Shown here: one piece after another, positions 53,959-62,589 of the stretch
Position numbering within the stretch: the first letter of the stretch is position 1
Layout: every line of letters starts with the position of its first letter
NCBI RefSeq assembly: GCF_014773275.1
Contig: NZ_JACWMW010000003.1
Coordinates: forward strand, 310,001 to 374,000
Origin: Mucilaginibacter rigui
Lineage (GTDB): Bacteria > Bacteroidota > Bacteroidia > Sphingobacteriales > Sphingobacteriaceae
Reading direction: 5' to 3'
DNA length: 64,000 nucleotides
Notes under the pieces: generated by a model
Told to the model about the DNA's origin: nothing
What the model saw: only the letters and a program-made list of their open reading frames with translations
Database searches by the model: none
Program-made: the position numbers and the translations under genes

Positions 53959-54807
53959 ATGAACAATCAAAAAGTATGGTTTGTAACCGGTGCCTCAAAA
54001 GGCCTGGGACTAAGCCTTGTAAAACAATTACTAAATAAAGGATATAACGTAGCTGCAACATCGCGCAGCATTACCGACCTGGAAAAAGCGGTAGGCAAAA
54101 CAGAAAGCTTTTTACCACTGGCTGTAAATATTGCCGATGAGCAAAGCGTAAATGAAGCCATCAGCCAAACCATTAGCCTTTTCGGTAAGATAGATGTGGT
54201 AGTTAACAATGCAGGCTACGGCCTTGTAGGCGGGCTTGAAGAGTTAAGCGATGCGGAAGCACGCGCTAATTTCGATGTAAACGTATTTGGCTCGCTAAAC
54301 GTTATCCGTGCTGCTATGCCGCATCTGCGTGCACAGCAATCGGGGCATATATTCAATATCTCATCAATAGGCGGCTTTACCGGCAACTTTCCGGGTTTTG
54401 GCATTTACTGCGCTACCAAGTTTGCGGTACAGGGTTTTACAGAATCGTTAGCTGCCGAAATAAAGGCATTTGGTGTAAAAGCAACCATCGTTTCGCCGGG
54501 TTACTTCAGGACAAATTTCCTGAACCCAGATTCGTTAAGTGTACCTAAAAAAGAGATTGCCGAGTATAAAGCAGTACGGGATGTACAGGCGGCCCATCAG
54601 CATGATATTAATGGTAACCAGGCAGGCGACCCTGAAAAAGGCGCAGCAGCCATTATTACCGTTGCCGAGGCCGCAGAAGCACCTATGCATTTGTTTTTGG
54701 GCCAGGATGCATATGATATTGCCTACCAAAAAATGAATGATGTAAAAGCCGACCTGGAAAACTGGAAGGAACTAAGTACTTCTACAGGGTTTACTGTGGC
54801 AAGCTAA
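53959..54807 (+). CDS. SDR-family oxidoreductase (paralogue 3)
   Basis: The 282-residue protein has VTGASKGLGLS, VNNAGYGLVG, NISSIGG and YCATK, with the same NADPH-type SRS after beta-2. It is very similar to the SDR at 52886, so a local duplication is likely, but it lies outside the phased arrays. A TGTTTGAA motif stands at 53762, about 200 bp upstream. A terminator follows. Confidence 0.9.
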   Translation: MNNQKVWFVTGASKGLGLSLVKQLLNKGYNVAATSRSITDLEKAVGKTESFLPLAVNIADEQSVNEAISQTISLFGKIDVVVNNAGYGLVGGLEELSDAEARANFDVNVFGSLNVIRAAMPHLRAQQSGHIFNISSIGGFTGNFPGFGIYCATKFAVQGFTESLAAEIKAFGVKATIVSPGYFRTNFLNPDSLSVPKKEIAEYKAVRDVQAAHQHDINGNQAGDPEKGAAAIITVAEAAEAPMHLFLGQDAYDIAYQKMNDVKADLENWKELSTSTGFTVAS

Positions 54808-54839
54808 GGTATAATTGTTCAAGGTGATTTTTATAAAGT

Positions 54840-54868
54840 AAAGCCCATCTATATTACAGATGGGCTTT
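54840..54868 (+). terminator. Rho-independent terminator after SDR paralogue 3
   Basis: A perfect 11-bp stem (AAAGCCCATCT / AGATGGGCTTT) with a 7-nt loop is followed by GCTATTT. It lies 33 bp after the SDR stop. Confidence 0.8.
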
Positions 54869-54954
54869 GCTATTTACCCCCTTTTCATTGAATATAGTGG
54901 CCCATAAGAATAAAATGAGGCTGAACAACTGTATAGGTTTTATGTTGTTGCTGT

Positions 54955-55590
54955 ATGGATTTTACAATTGAACTGGAGGATATCATCAGTATGGTGATGT
55001 CTGTTGTGTGCGGTGGCATAATAGGCTTTGAGCGGGAATACAAAAATAAATCGACCGGGTTCAGAACCATAGTGTTAATAACACTTGGCTCAACCATATT
55101 CACCATCGTATCAAGGCACGGTGCCGGCGCGGATGACAGGATCTCGGCCAACATAATTACCGGGATAGGCTTTATAGGTGCGGGGGTAATATTTAAAGAT
55201 AGGATGTCGGTAATGGGGTTAACCACTGCCGCTGTAATATGGACGGCTGCTGCCATAGGCATGACAACCGGTATCGGCTATCATTCGCTGGCATTTGTGT
55301 TTACTATTATTACCATGATCATACTGGTTTTGGTAGATAAAGTGGAATTCCTGATAAGCCGGATGAATAAGAATAAAATGCTTAACATTAGTTTTAACAG
55401 CGCAGATATAACCCAGCTACAAGCCCTTGAAGAAGTGATAAAAAGGCATCATCTTAAAAGCAAACGCATTGAATTATTTAAGAACGAAGAAGTGCTTTGT
55501 GTGGTGATGAACATAACCGGTATAAAAAAGAATGTAGACCTTTTAAGCGAAGAAATGGTTAATATGAGCGAAATTAAAAGTTTTCATTAA
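54955..55590 (+). CDS. MgtC/SapB-family membrane protein
   Basis: The 211-residue protein has the family N-terminus (MVMSVVCGGIIGFEREYKNK and GFRTIVLITLGSTIF), four to five membrane segments with GIGFIGAGVIFKD, and a soluble ACT-like tail. MgtC proteins act in magnesium starvation and acid survival in other bacteria. It is a single gene. Confidence 0.9.
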   Translation: MDFTIELEDIISMVMSVVCGGIIGFEREYKNKSTGFRTIVLITLGSTIFTIVSRHGAGADDRISANIITGIGFIGAGVIFKDRMSVMGLTTAAVIWTAAAIGMTTGIGYHSLAFVFTIITMIILVLVDKVEFLISRMNKNKMLNISFNSADITQLQALEEVIKRHHLKSKRIELFKNEEVLCVVMNITGIKKNVDLLSEEMVNMSEIKSFH

Positions 55591-55640
55591 GGATAAAGGT
55601 AGGTCCACGATAGGTGACTCTCACGTGTGTCTGCTATGTA

Positions 55641-55704
55641 TGTCATGGTGAGCCCGTCGAACCATTAGTCGCTTTGATAGGTCTTCGGCAGGCTCATATT
55701 GACA
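55641..55704. repeat. REP-like imperfect palindrome
   Basis: TGTCATGGTGAGCCCGTCGAA (55641-55661) pairs imperfectly with TTCGGCAGGCTCATATTGACA (55684-55704), 16 of 21 positions matching. It lies between convergent genes. Very similar 'TGAGCC..GTCGAA' elements are scattered in Sphingobacteriaceae genomes, as I remember. It may work as a bidirectional terminator. Confidence 0.55.
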
Positions 55705-55714
55705 AGAATTTAAC

Positions 55715-56347
55715 CTACAACTGATATTGATTAGCAAACTGAATTAACGCTCCAACAGATGATACCTGTAGCTTCCTGAAAATATTTTTGCGGTGCGTTT
55801 CTACCGTAAAGCCGCTTAAAAAAAGCTTGCCGGCAATCTCCTTACTGCTATACCCTTTTTTAATGAGCGATATGATCTCTATCTCTCTTTTTGATAGTTT
55901 TAATTTACGTGCAAAACTTTCCTCAAAAACGTTTTCATGAATATCTGCAAGTTCTGCTGGGGTATGGGTTGTATAAACATATTCGCCCCGTATAATTTGT
56001 TGTAACGCTATTTTTAACTCGGAAGCCTTGGTGTGTTTTAACAAGTAACCATTTATGCCATTTGCCTTGCAAAAACTTAATATTTTATGATCATCATACA
56101 TGGTAATGAATGCTATCTTCATATCGGCATGCCTTTTCCTGATCATTACCGCGGCATCCGTACCCGATAGGTACGGCATATTAATATCTAACAGTATTAG
56201 CTGCGGGGTAAACTTATTTAAAGCTTGTATCAATTTTTTACCATCGGTTACTTTTTCCACCACATTGTATTCACCGGTAGAGGCTAACAAAGTTTCGAGC
56301 CCTTCGGCAAAAAGTTCATGGTCGTCGGCAATTATGATATCTATCAT
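55715..56347 (-). CDS. NarL/LuxR-family response regulator
   Basis: The 210-residue protein has a receiver domain (IADDHELFAEG, phospho-acceptor Asp54 in LLDINMP, Lys104-like in YLLKHTK) and a C-terminal LuxR helix-turn-helix (LSKREIEIISLIKKGYSSKE to FRKLQVSS). It forms a pair with the histidine kinase encoded 5 bp upstream on the same strand. Confidence 0.94.
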   Translation of the reverse strand: MIDIIIADDHELFAEGLETLLASTGEYNVVEKVTDGKKLIQALNKFTPQLILLDINMPYLSGTDAAVMIRKRHADMKIAFITMYDDHKILSFCKANGINGYLLKHTKASELKIALQQIIRGEYVYTTHTPAELADIHENVFEESFARKLKLSKREIEIISLIKKGYSSKEIAGKLFLSGFTVETHRKNIFRKLQVSSVGALIQFANQYQL

Positions 56348-56352
56348 GGTTG

Positions 56353-58242
56353 TTAAATTGGGATATTTATGATGTGCGTTGTGCCATTTTTTCCGCTATC
56401 GGTAATCAGGTCGCCCTTTAAAAAATTCACACGCGATTGTATGTTTTGCAGCCCTATGCCTTTTTTATTAGTAGTGTGGTCCATGCCTATGCCATTATCG
56501 TAAGTAATTATTTGTAAGCTGTCGTCAAGTACAGATAATTGTACCGTGGCTTCAGATGCTTCCGCGTGCTTAACAATATTATTAAGCAGCTCATTAATAA
56601 TACGATATAGGGTAATTGCATAAATAGGGCTTATCTTTTTTTCGTCGCCCTCCTTTACAAATTCAAACTGGGTATTGCCTCCGGTATTCAAATCGTTTAT
56701 CCGGGTTTGGATGGTTTCAAAAAGGCCCGAGTCTACAAAATCCTGGGGAAGGAGGTCGTGTGATATGCTGCGTACATCGCTGGTAACTTTTAAAACCAGG
56801 CTAAGTGCCTTAGCAAAATAATTTTTAAGGTAAATGTTATTGGCCATTTGCTCATCAGGCAAATTGCTGATGTGTAACTGCAATGCGCCCAGGGTAGCGC
56901 CAACGTCATCATGCAGGTCTTCTGCCAGCCTGCGGCGTTCCTGTTCCTGTGTGCTTACAATTTTTTCGGTAAGTTGCTGTTGCTGGCTATTAAGCTCTAT
57001 CAGTAATTGTTCTTTTTCTTTACGGAAAAGGCTGTACCGGGCGGTAAGCGCAAATGAAAGGATGATGATCTCGATTGTTAAGCCAACCACCATGCCATTG
57101 GGCTCAACTAAATTTATATTGGTTAAACCTATATAATTAAAATATATATTTAGCGTGCCAATTACACCAAAACTGATGGCGATAAGATATACTACAGCTT
57201 GTTTTGAACCCTGTATTACTTTTTCAATAACGCCTGCCAGCAATAGTATACATCCGGCACAAAACACAATATCGCCCTCGTTAAAAACTATGGCGCTTAA
57301 TGTGCTGTTTAACTTTATGCCGAATATGGCCATTAATATTTCTATAAAAATACGGCAGCCCAGTAATATCATTACCAGTTTGGTAAGCAGGTAAAATTTA
57401 CTGTTATCTCTTTTTTGATTGGTAAACAGCTGCATTACATACAGCCACAAAAGCATACAACCGTACCACCAGTATTCCTCATTAAGCGCCCATCTAAAAC
57501 CGGGGAAGTTTTTAAGCACAAACTCATAGGTAATACCATCTTCCATCATCAGGTAAACCAGCGTGGCAAAAACATAAAAGGCATACCAAAGGTGCAGCTT
57601 ATCTTTTAACGAGAAATAAAGGAACAGGCTAAAAACAATCACAAATAAAAATATCCCGGTATAAACAGCCAGTAACTGGTACCGGCCGGTTTCATCTGCC
57701 ATATAGTTGTCGGCATTTTTAAAGCCAAAGGGCATATACATGTAGTTGGCATTGTTACGCGCCCTTAAATAATAAGTGAACGTACTATCGGCAGGTATGG
57801 CAATTTTAAACAGGAAGTTGCGATTAGGGATAGGCCTGCTGGTGTAAGGGTAGTTAAAACCTGTAAAAACCTCTGGCAGTACTTTATTGCCGGTTTGCTT
57901 ATATAACCACAACGTGTCAACATGCTCGTGTATCCCTAAAAATAGCAGTCTGGCACGTTTGTCGGTGTTTTTGATGATAACCTTAAACCAAAAGGCCGAA
58001 AAGGTGATGCCGGCGTTGAAGGTAGTTATGGCATCGGGCTTTTTAAATTTGCCACTATTAAATAACGCTACTGCCTTACCAATAGGCATTACCCTGCTGG
58101 TATCTTCAATATAGGCCATGTGCGGTAATATTTTGTAGCTGTTTTTACCGGTAATAAACATGGTATCGGCTTTTTGCGCCAGTAATTGCTGTTGTGCAAA
58201 TAGCGATACCGAGAGGAATAAAAACAGTTTAAGTGTTTTCAA
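56353..58242 (-). CDS. 7TMR-DISM sensor histidine kinase
   Basis: The 629-residue protein has a signal peptide, an extracellular 7TMR-DISMED2-type domain (FSAFWFKVIIKNTDKRARLL), seven membrane helices (about 190-400), a HisKA_3 dimerisation domain with His444 in EDLHDDVGATLG, and a HATPase domain (NELLNNIVKHA, DNGIGMD and GIGLQNIQSR). The extracellular domain often binds carbohydrates or other small ligands. It works with the NarL-type regulator next door. Confidence 0.93.
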   Translation of the reverse strand: MKTLKLFLFLSVSLFAQQQLLAQKADTMFITGKNSYKILPHMAYIEDTSRVMPIGKAVALFNSGKFKKPDAITTFNAGITFSAFWFKVIIKNTDKRARLLFLGIHEHVDTLWLYKQTGNKVLPEVFTGFNYPYTSRPIPNRNFLFKIAIPADSTFTYYLRARNNANYMYMPFGFKNADNYMADETGRYQLLAVYTGIFLFVIVFSLFLYFSLKDKLHLWYAFYVFATLVYLMMEDGITYEFVLKNFPGFRWALNEEYWWYGCMLLWLYVMQLFTNQKRDNSKFYLLTKLVMILLGCRIFIEILMAIFGIKLNSTLSAIVFNEGDIVFCAGCILLLAGVIEKVIQGSKQAVVYLIAISFGVIGTLNIYFNYIGLTNINLVEPNGMVVGLTIEIIILSFALTARYSLFRKEKEQLLIELNSQQQQLTEKIVSTQEQERRRLAEDLHDDVGATLGALQLHISNLPDEQMANNIYLKNYFAKALSLVLKVTSDVRSISHDLLPQDFVDSGLFETIQTRINDLNTGGNTQFEFVKEGDEKKISPIYAITLYRIINELLNNIVKHAEASEATVQLSVLDDSLQIITYDNGIGMDHTTNKKGIGLQNIQSRVNFLKGDLITDSGKNGTTHIINIPI

Positions 58243-58501
58243 ATTGGGTTATGAATGATAAGGATATGCTTAGCCCCCGTGCTAAGGTTCTGATAACAAA
58301 CCTAATGCACCAGCCAAGTTAATAAAATACCCGGAAACAGGTATAGAGTTAGCGCAGCGACAGCTAAATAATTAAGAAGAAACGGCATCGTAAGTTTGAG
58401 CATTGAATTTTCAATTATGACAAACCCCGGATACAGTATTAAGCTAATATGAGCGTATATTAGCGATGAAAAACTATAACACAAAAACTTAAAAAACACC
58501 T

Positions 58502-59548
58502 ATGATACCAGCAAAAGCGTATGCGGCACAAGATGCCCAAACAGACCTTGCACCATGGAGTTTTGAGCGCCGCGAAGTTGGCCCCCATGATGTGCAATTT
58601 GATATTTTATTTTGTGGCGTTTGCCACTCCGATCTGCACCAGATCAAAAACGATTGGTTCCCGGGGATCTTCCCGATGGTGCCCGGCCATGAGATTGTTG
58701 GCCGTGTTGTAAAAGTGGGCGACCACGTTAAGAATTTTAAAGTGGGCGACCTTGCAGGTACAGGCTGTATGGTTGATTCGTGCCAGGTATGCGAAAACTG
58801 TAAGCAGGACCTTGAGCAGTATTGCCTTAACGGTGGCAGTACACAAACTTACAATAGCTATGAGCGCGATGGTAAAACGCCTACTTATGGCGGTTACAGT
58901 AACACTATTGTAGTGCGCGAGGAGTTTGTACTGCATATTTCAGAAAAACTTGACCTTGCAGCCACCGCACCATTATTGTGCGCGGGTATTACCACCTACT
59001 CGCCGTTAAGGCACTGGAAAGTTGGTAAAGGCCATAAACTTGCCGTATTAGGCCTTGGGGGCCTTGGCCACATGGCGGTTAAATTTGGTGTTGCCTTTGG
59101 TGCCGATGTTACTGTATTAAGTACTTCGCCTAAAAAAGAGGCTGATGCTAAAAAATTAGGCGCACACCACTTTGTGGTAACGTCTGATCCTGAGCAGATC
59201 AAAGCCGCTACAGGTACGTTCGATTTTATATTGGATACCGTATCTGCGGAGCATGATTTTAACATGTACCTGAGCTTGTTGCGTACCAACGGTACCATGA
59301 TATGCGTAGGCGTACCCTCAGAGCCTGCTAAAGTTGCCGCATTCAGTTTACTGGGCGGCCGTAAAAGCCTTGCCGGTTCGGGCATTGGCGGTATAGCCGA
59401 AACTCAGGAAATGCTTGATTTTTGCGCCGAGCACAACATTGTTTCAGATATCGAGATCATTGACATGAAAGACATCACCAAATCATACGAGAGGATGCTT
59501 AAAGGCGATGTGCGTTACAGGTTTGTGATTGATATGGCAACCTTGTAA
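58502..59548 (+). CDS. NAD(P)-dependent zinc alcohol dehydrogenase (YahK/CAD-like)
   Basis: The 348-residue medium-chain dehydrogenase has catalytic zinc ligands in CGVCHSDLH (Cys41) and PGHEIVG (His63), four structural-zinc Cys (94, 97, 100 and 108), and the cofactor motif GLGGLGHMAVKFG. The pattern matches the YahK/cinnamyl-alcohol branch that reduces aldehydes with NADPH. It is monocistronic, with its own terminator. Confidence 0.92.
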   Translation: MIPAKAYAAQDAQTDLAPWSFERREVGPHDVQFDILFCGVCHSDLHQIKNDWFPGIFPMVPGHEIVGRVVKVGDHVKNFKVGDLAGTGCMVDSCQVCENCKQDLEQYCLNGGSTQTYNSYERDGKTPTYGGYSNTIVVREEFVLHISEKLDLAATAPLLCAGITTYSPLRHWKVGKGHKLAVLGLGGLGHMAVKFGVAFGADVTVLSTSPKKEADAKKLGAHHFVVTSDPEQIKAATGTFDFILDTVSAEHDFNMYLSLLRTNGTMICVGVPSEPAKVAAFSLLGGRKSLAGSGIGGIAETQEMLDFCAEHNIVSDIEIIDMKDITKSYERMLKGDVRYRFVIDMATL

Positions 59549-59569
59549 AGTATTATTAATTCAATTTGT

Positions 59570-59603
59570 AAAAAGCAGGCGCCCGAAACGGTACCTGCTT
59601 TTT
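59570..59603 (+). terminator. Rho-independent terminator after the alcohol dehydrogenase
   Basis: A 10-bp stem (AAAAAGCAGG / CCTGCTTTTT) with a 14-nt loop is followed by TTATTAA. It lies 22 bp after the gene. Confidence 0.75.
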
Positions 59604-59714
59604 TATTAACTGCCTCTGCAACAATTTTACAACTTATATGTATATTGTGTACGCTTAAATATCTTACCATAATAATTTATTATTTAGAAGTTAACCATTA
59701 CCATAGCGCTATCA

Positions 59715-61205
59715 ATGGACAATGAAACAGGTTTGCCGCCCGAACTAACACATGCCGATATAAAAGAAATGCTCATCAGGCTTAAGCAATCTGAAGCGCG
59801 CCTGGATATGGTTGTTTCATCTACCAAACTGGGTACCTGGGATTATAAACCACTAACCGGCGAATTAACATGGTCGAAAGAATGCAGGGAAATATACGGC
59901 CTTGCAACAGATGTGAAGGTAGATTTTGAATTATTTGCAAAGCAGCTGCATCCTGCCGATAAACAATATGTGTTAGAACTGATCCCGCAGGCGATGGATC
60001 CCGCAGGCGATGGCACATATGATATGAATTGCCGCATACTTCGTTTTGATGATGGCAGTGTGCGTTGGGTACGGTCGCAGGGGAAAGTTACTTTTAACTT
60101 ACTTGGCCAGGTAGAATTTTTTATTGGTACCGTATTAGATATTACAGAAAGCCGTTTAGCTGCCGAAAAAAGCGCCCGGCTTGCGGCTATAATCGATTCA
60201 TCCGGAGATGCGATCATCAGCAAAACAACAGAGGGGATAGTTACCAGCTGGAATAATTCGGCAGAGCGAACATTTGGTTATACTGCCGAAGAAATGATTG
60301 GCCAGTCGATATTAAAACTACTGCCGCCTGAGCGGCTGGAAGAAGAACCCATGATATTGGCCCGGTTAAGAAATGGCGAACGTGTAGAGCATTTTGAAAC
60401 CGTGCGTGTTACCAAATACAATAAAAAAATAAATGTATCACTAACAATCTCACCTATAAAAGATGCACAGGGGAATATCATCGGCCTGTCTAAAATAGCG
60501 CGCGACATTACAGAGAAAAAGCAGGAAGAATTAAGGAAGAATGATTTTATAGCTATGGTGAGCCACGAGCTTAAAACGCCCTTAACATCTATACGCACTT
60601 ACATACAGGTATTGCTTTCGAGATCAAAGAATGAAGAAGATGCATTTAAAGTAAATGCTTTAACAAGGGCAGATGTACAGGCAAAAAAAATGACATCCAT
60701 GATCCAGGATTTTCTGAGCCTTGCCAGGTTGGAGGAAGGAAAGATCCACATTACTAAGGAGGAGTTTCAATTATACAGCCTCATAGAGGAAATTGCAAGC
60801 GACGCGCAATTTTTAACATCAACCCACAATGTTAAGGTGGTTGATTGTACGGATATAACGATAATTGCCGACAGGGATAAAATTGGGCAGGTATTAATTA
60901 ACCTGCTAAGCAACGCCATAAAATATTCGCCAAAAGGGGGCAAAATTACTATTGGCTGCATCAAAAATGATGATGATGTTAAAATTTATGTAAGGGATGA
61001 GGGGATTGGTATAAGCCCTACCGACCAAAAGCGCTTATTTGACAAGTTTTACCGCGTTAAGGACGAAAAGATAAAAACTATATCAGGCTTTGGTATAGGC
61101 CTTTACCTGGTTGCCGAAATTTTGCGCTGCCACGATACCCAAATTAAGGTAGAAAGCACAGAAGGGGCGGGGGCTACCTTTTATTTTATGATGAAATGTT
61201 CTTAA
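59715..61205 (+). CDS. PAS-domain sensor histidine kinase
   Basis: The 496-residue protein has a PAS domain at about 28-145 with a PAC end (GTVLDITESR), a second PAS domain at about 153-268 (SGDAIISKTTEGIVTSWN to ARDITEKKQ), a HisKA domain with His284 (MVSHELKTPLTSI) and a HATPase domain (QVLINLLSNAIKYS, DEGIGIS and GFGIGLYLVAEIL). It has no membrane segment, so it senses a cytoplasmic signal. No regulator is adjacent, so it is an orphan in this window. Confidence 0.93.
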   Translation: MDNETGLPPELTHADIKEMLIRLKQSEARLDMVVSSTKLGTWDYKPLTGELTWSKECREIYGLATDVKVDFELFAKQLHPADKQYVLELIPQAMDPAGDGTYDMNCRILRFDDGSVRWVRSQGKVTFNLLGQVEFFIGTVLDITESRLAAEKSARLAAIIDSSGDAIISKTTEGIVTSWNNSAERTFGYTAEEMIGQSILKLLPPERLEEEPMILARLRNGERVEHFETVRVTKYNKKINVSLTISPIKDAQGNIIGLSKIARDITEKKQEELRKNDFIAMVSHELKTPLTSIRTYIQVLLSRSKNEEDAFKVNALTRADVQAKKMTSMIQDFLSLARLEEGKIHITKEEFQLYSLIEEIASDAQFLTSTHNVKVVDCTDITIIADRDKIGQVLINLLSNAIKYSPKGGKITIGCIKNDDDVKIYVRDEGIGISPTDQKRLFDKFYRVKDEKIKTISGFGIGLYLVAEILRCHDTQIKVESTEGAGATFYFMMKCS

Positions 61206-61231
61206 CATTATTGGTGTTGCCACCCACACCA

Positions 61232-61648
61232 TTAGGGCAATGTGGTAAAATCATAAAATGGCAGTTCTTCATAGTTATCTATGAAGGCCATGTGGTCTTT
61301 TAGTGCTTCAAAAGCATTCGGGAATTTTTTATCGTCGATAGTTACTATAACCAGGCCTTTTGGCGCTTCTTTGCCGTATTTGGCCTTCACTACGTCATCA
61401 TCAGGGAAATCTACAGCACTCATCCATTGCGGATCGAGGTATTTGATAGCGCTAAGTGTATCTATCTGAAACTCCTTTTGGTTAGACACTATAACCCAAA
61501 AAGGCGATTTGCCGTCATCAGCCTTAACATGTTCATTAGGTGTTGGTTTATCCATGCTTACCATGGCCCATTCACGCTTTTGCGCAAAGGTTATGGTGGG
61601 GATGCTTAAAAGGGCGAGTATAGTGAGTGTTAATATATTCTTTTTCAT
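61232..61648 (-). CDS. Small secreted protein with a TonB-plug-like motif
   Basis: The 138-residue protein has a Sec signal (ILTLTILALLSIPTITFA, cleaved before QKR). Its centre reads LDPQWMSAVDFPDDDVVKAK followed by YGKEAPKGLVIVTI. This follows the plug pattern of TonB-dependent receptors (LDPxxIexvxVLkdxxAxxxYGxxaxxGVIlItt). It would be a free plug-like mini-protein in the periplasm. I know no function for such proteins; the gene is monocistronic. Confidence 0.7.
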   Translation of the reverse strand: MKKNILTLTILALLSIPTITFAQKREWAMVSMDKPTPNEHVKADDGKSPFWVIVSNQKEFQIDTLSAIKYLDPQWMSAVDFPDDDVVKAKYGKEAPKGLVIVTIDDKKFPNAFEALKDHMAFIDNYEELPFYDFTTLP

Positions 61649-61790
61649 ACTGTTATGTTATAGCCGTATTGTTTAATACAAATAACAAGCCAAATGTTAA
61701 CCTACAACGTATATGGCAGTGCCAATAGTGCCTGTTAACAGTACAAATAACTATATATTACATTTAAATGTTGTTATTTTAATAGTTTAC

Positions 61791-61806
61791 GGCATATATA
61801 TATGCC
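61791..61806. promoter_or_regulatory. 16-bp perfect palindrome GGCATATATATATGCC
   Basis: The palindrome lies 65 bp before the acetyltransferase start, in the AT-rich space between two divergent genes. It may be an operator for a dimeric regulator, or chance in AT-rich DNA. Confidence 0.35.
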
Positions 61807-61870
61807 ATTAGTTACACGGCTTTGAAAAGCATTACTTTTTAATGATATTGCCTCATACACAATACAACCT

Positions 61871-62434
61871 ATGAAAACCGAAAAAGAAAAAATGCTCTCG
61901 GGCGAATATTATATTGCAAACGATGAAACCCTGGCAACCGAGCGTAAAAACTGTAAACAATTATTAAAACAGCTTAATGTTGATGAATACGTTGTTGGCG
62001 AAGGCACAGCAGCCATACTGAAACAATTAATCCCCAATGCGCCAAAAAGCCTGTACATCGAACCTCCTTTTCATTGCGATTACGGCTATAATATCACCTG
62101 CGGCGAAAACGTGTATTTTAACGTTAACTGCGTGGTGCTTGATGTGATGGAGGTGAAGATAGGTAACAACGTTTTCTGCGCGCCTGCTGTACAGATATAT
62201 ACCGCCACCCACCCCTTAGATGCCGTGGCCCGGCGCAGTAAAGAGAACGCCAAACCTGTTACCATTGGCAATGATTGCTGGATAGGGGGCGGGGCTGTGA
62301 TATGCCCGGGTGTTACCATAGGCAACCGTTGTGTAATTGGCGCCGGATCTGTAGTTACTAAGGATATCCCTGATGATTCGTTAGCGGTTGGCAACCCCGC
62401 AAAAGTGATCCGTAAGCTGGATAAAAGCGAATAA
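61871..62434 (+). CDS. maa-like: Maa/NodL-type sugar O-acetyltransferase
   Basis: The 187-residue left-handed beta-helix protein has the N-terminal Maa domain (KEKMLSGEYYIANDETLATE). Hexapeptide repeats follow (FNVNCVVLDVMEVKIGNN, VTIGNDCWIGGGAVICPGVT, IGNRCVIGAGSVV) with the catalytic His in TATHPLD. It acetylates a sugar (maltose, galactoside or nodulation-factor type) with acetyl-CoA. Confidence 0.92.
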   Translation: MKTEKEKMLSGEYYIANDETLATERKNCKQLLKQLNVDEYVVGEGTAAILKQLIPNAPKSLYIEPPFHCDYGYNITCGENVYFNVNCVVLDVMEVKIGNNVFCAPAVQIYTATHPLDAVARRSKENAKPVTIGNDCWIGGGAVICPGVTIGNRCVIGAGSVVTKDIPDDSLAVGNPAKVIRKLDKSE

Positions 62435-62589
62435 CAGGTGCAACTAAAAATATAGTCACAAATCTGTTACATTGGGTTGAAATTTGAGGCTTTGTGTGTT
62501 AAATCATGCTATATTTTCTTAATATTATGTTTTTCCTGAAGTCCTGCAAAATGGCTTCGGGATAAAAAAACTGACCTAACATTAAACAT

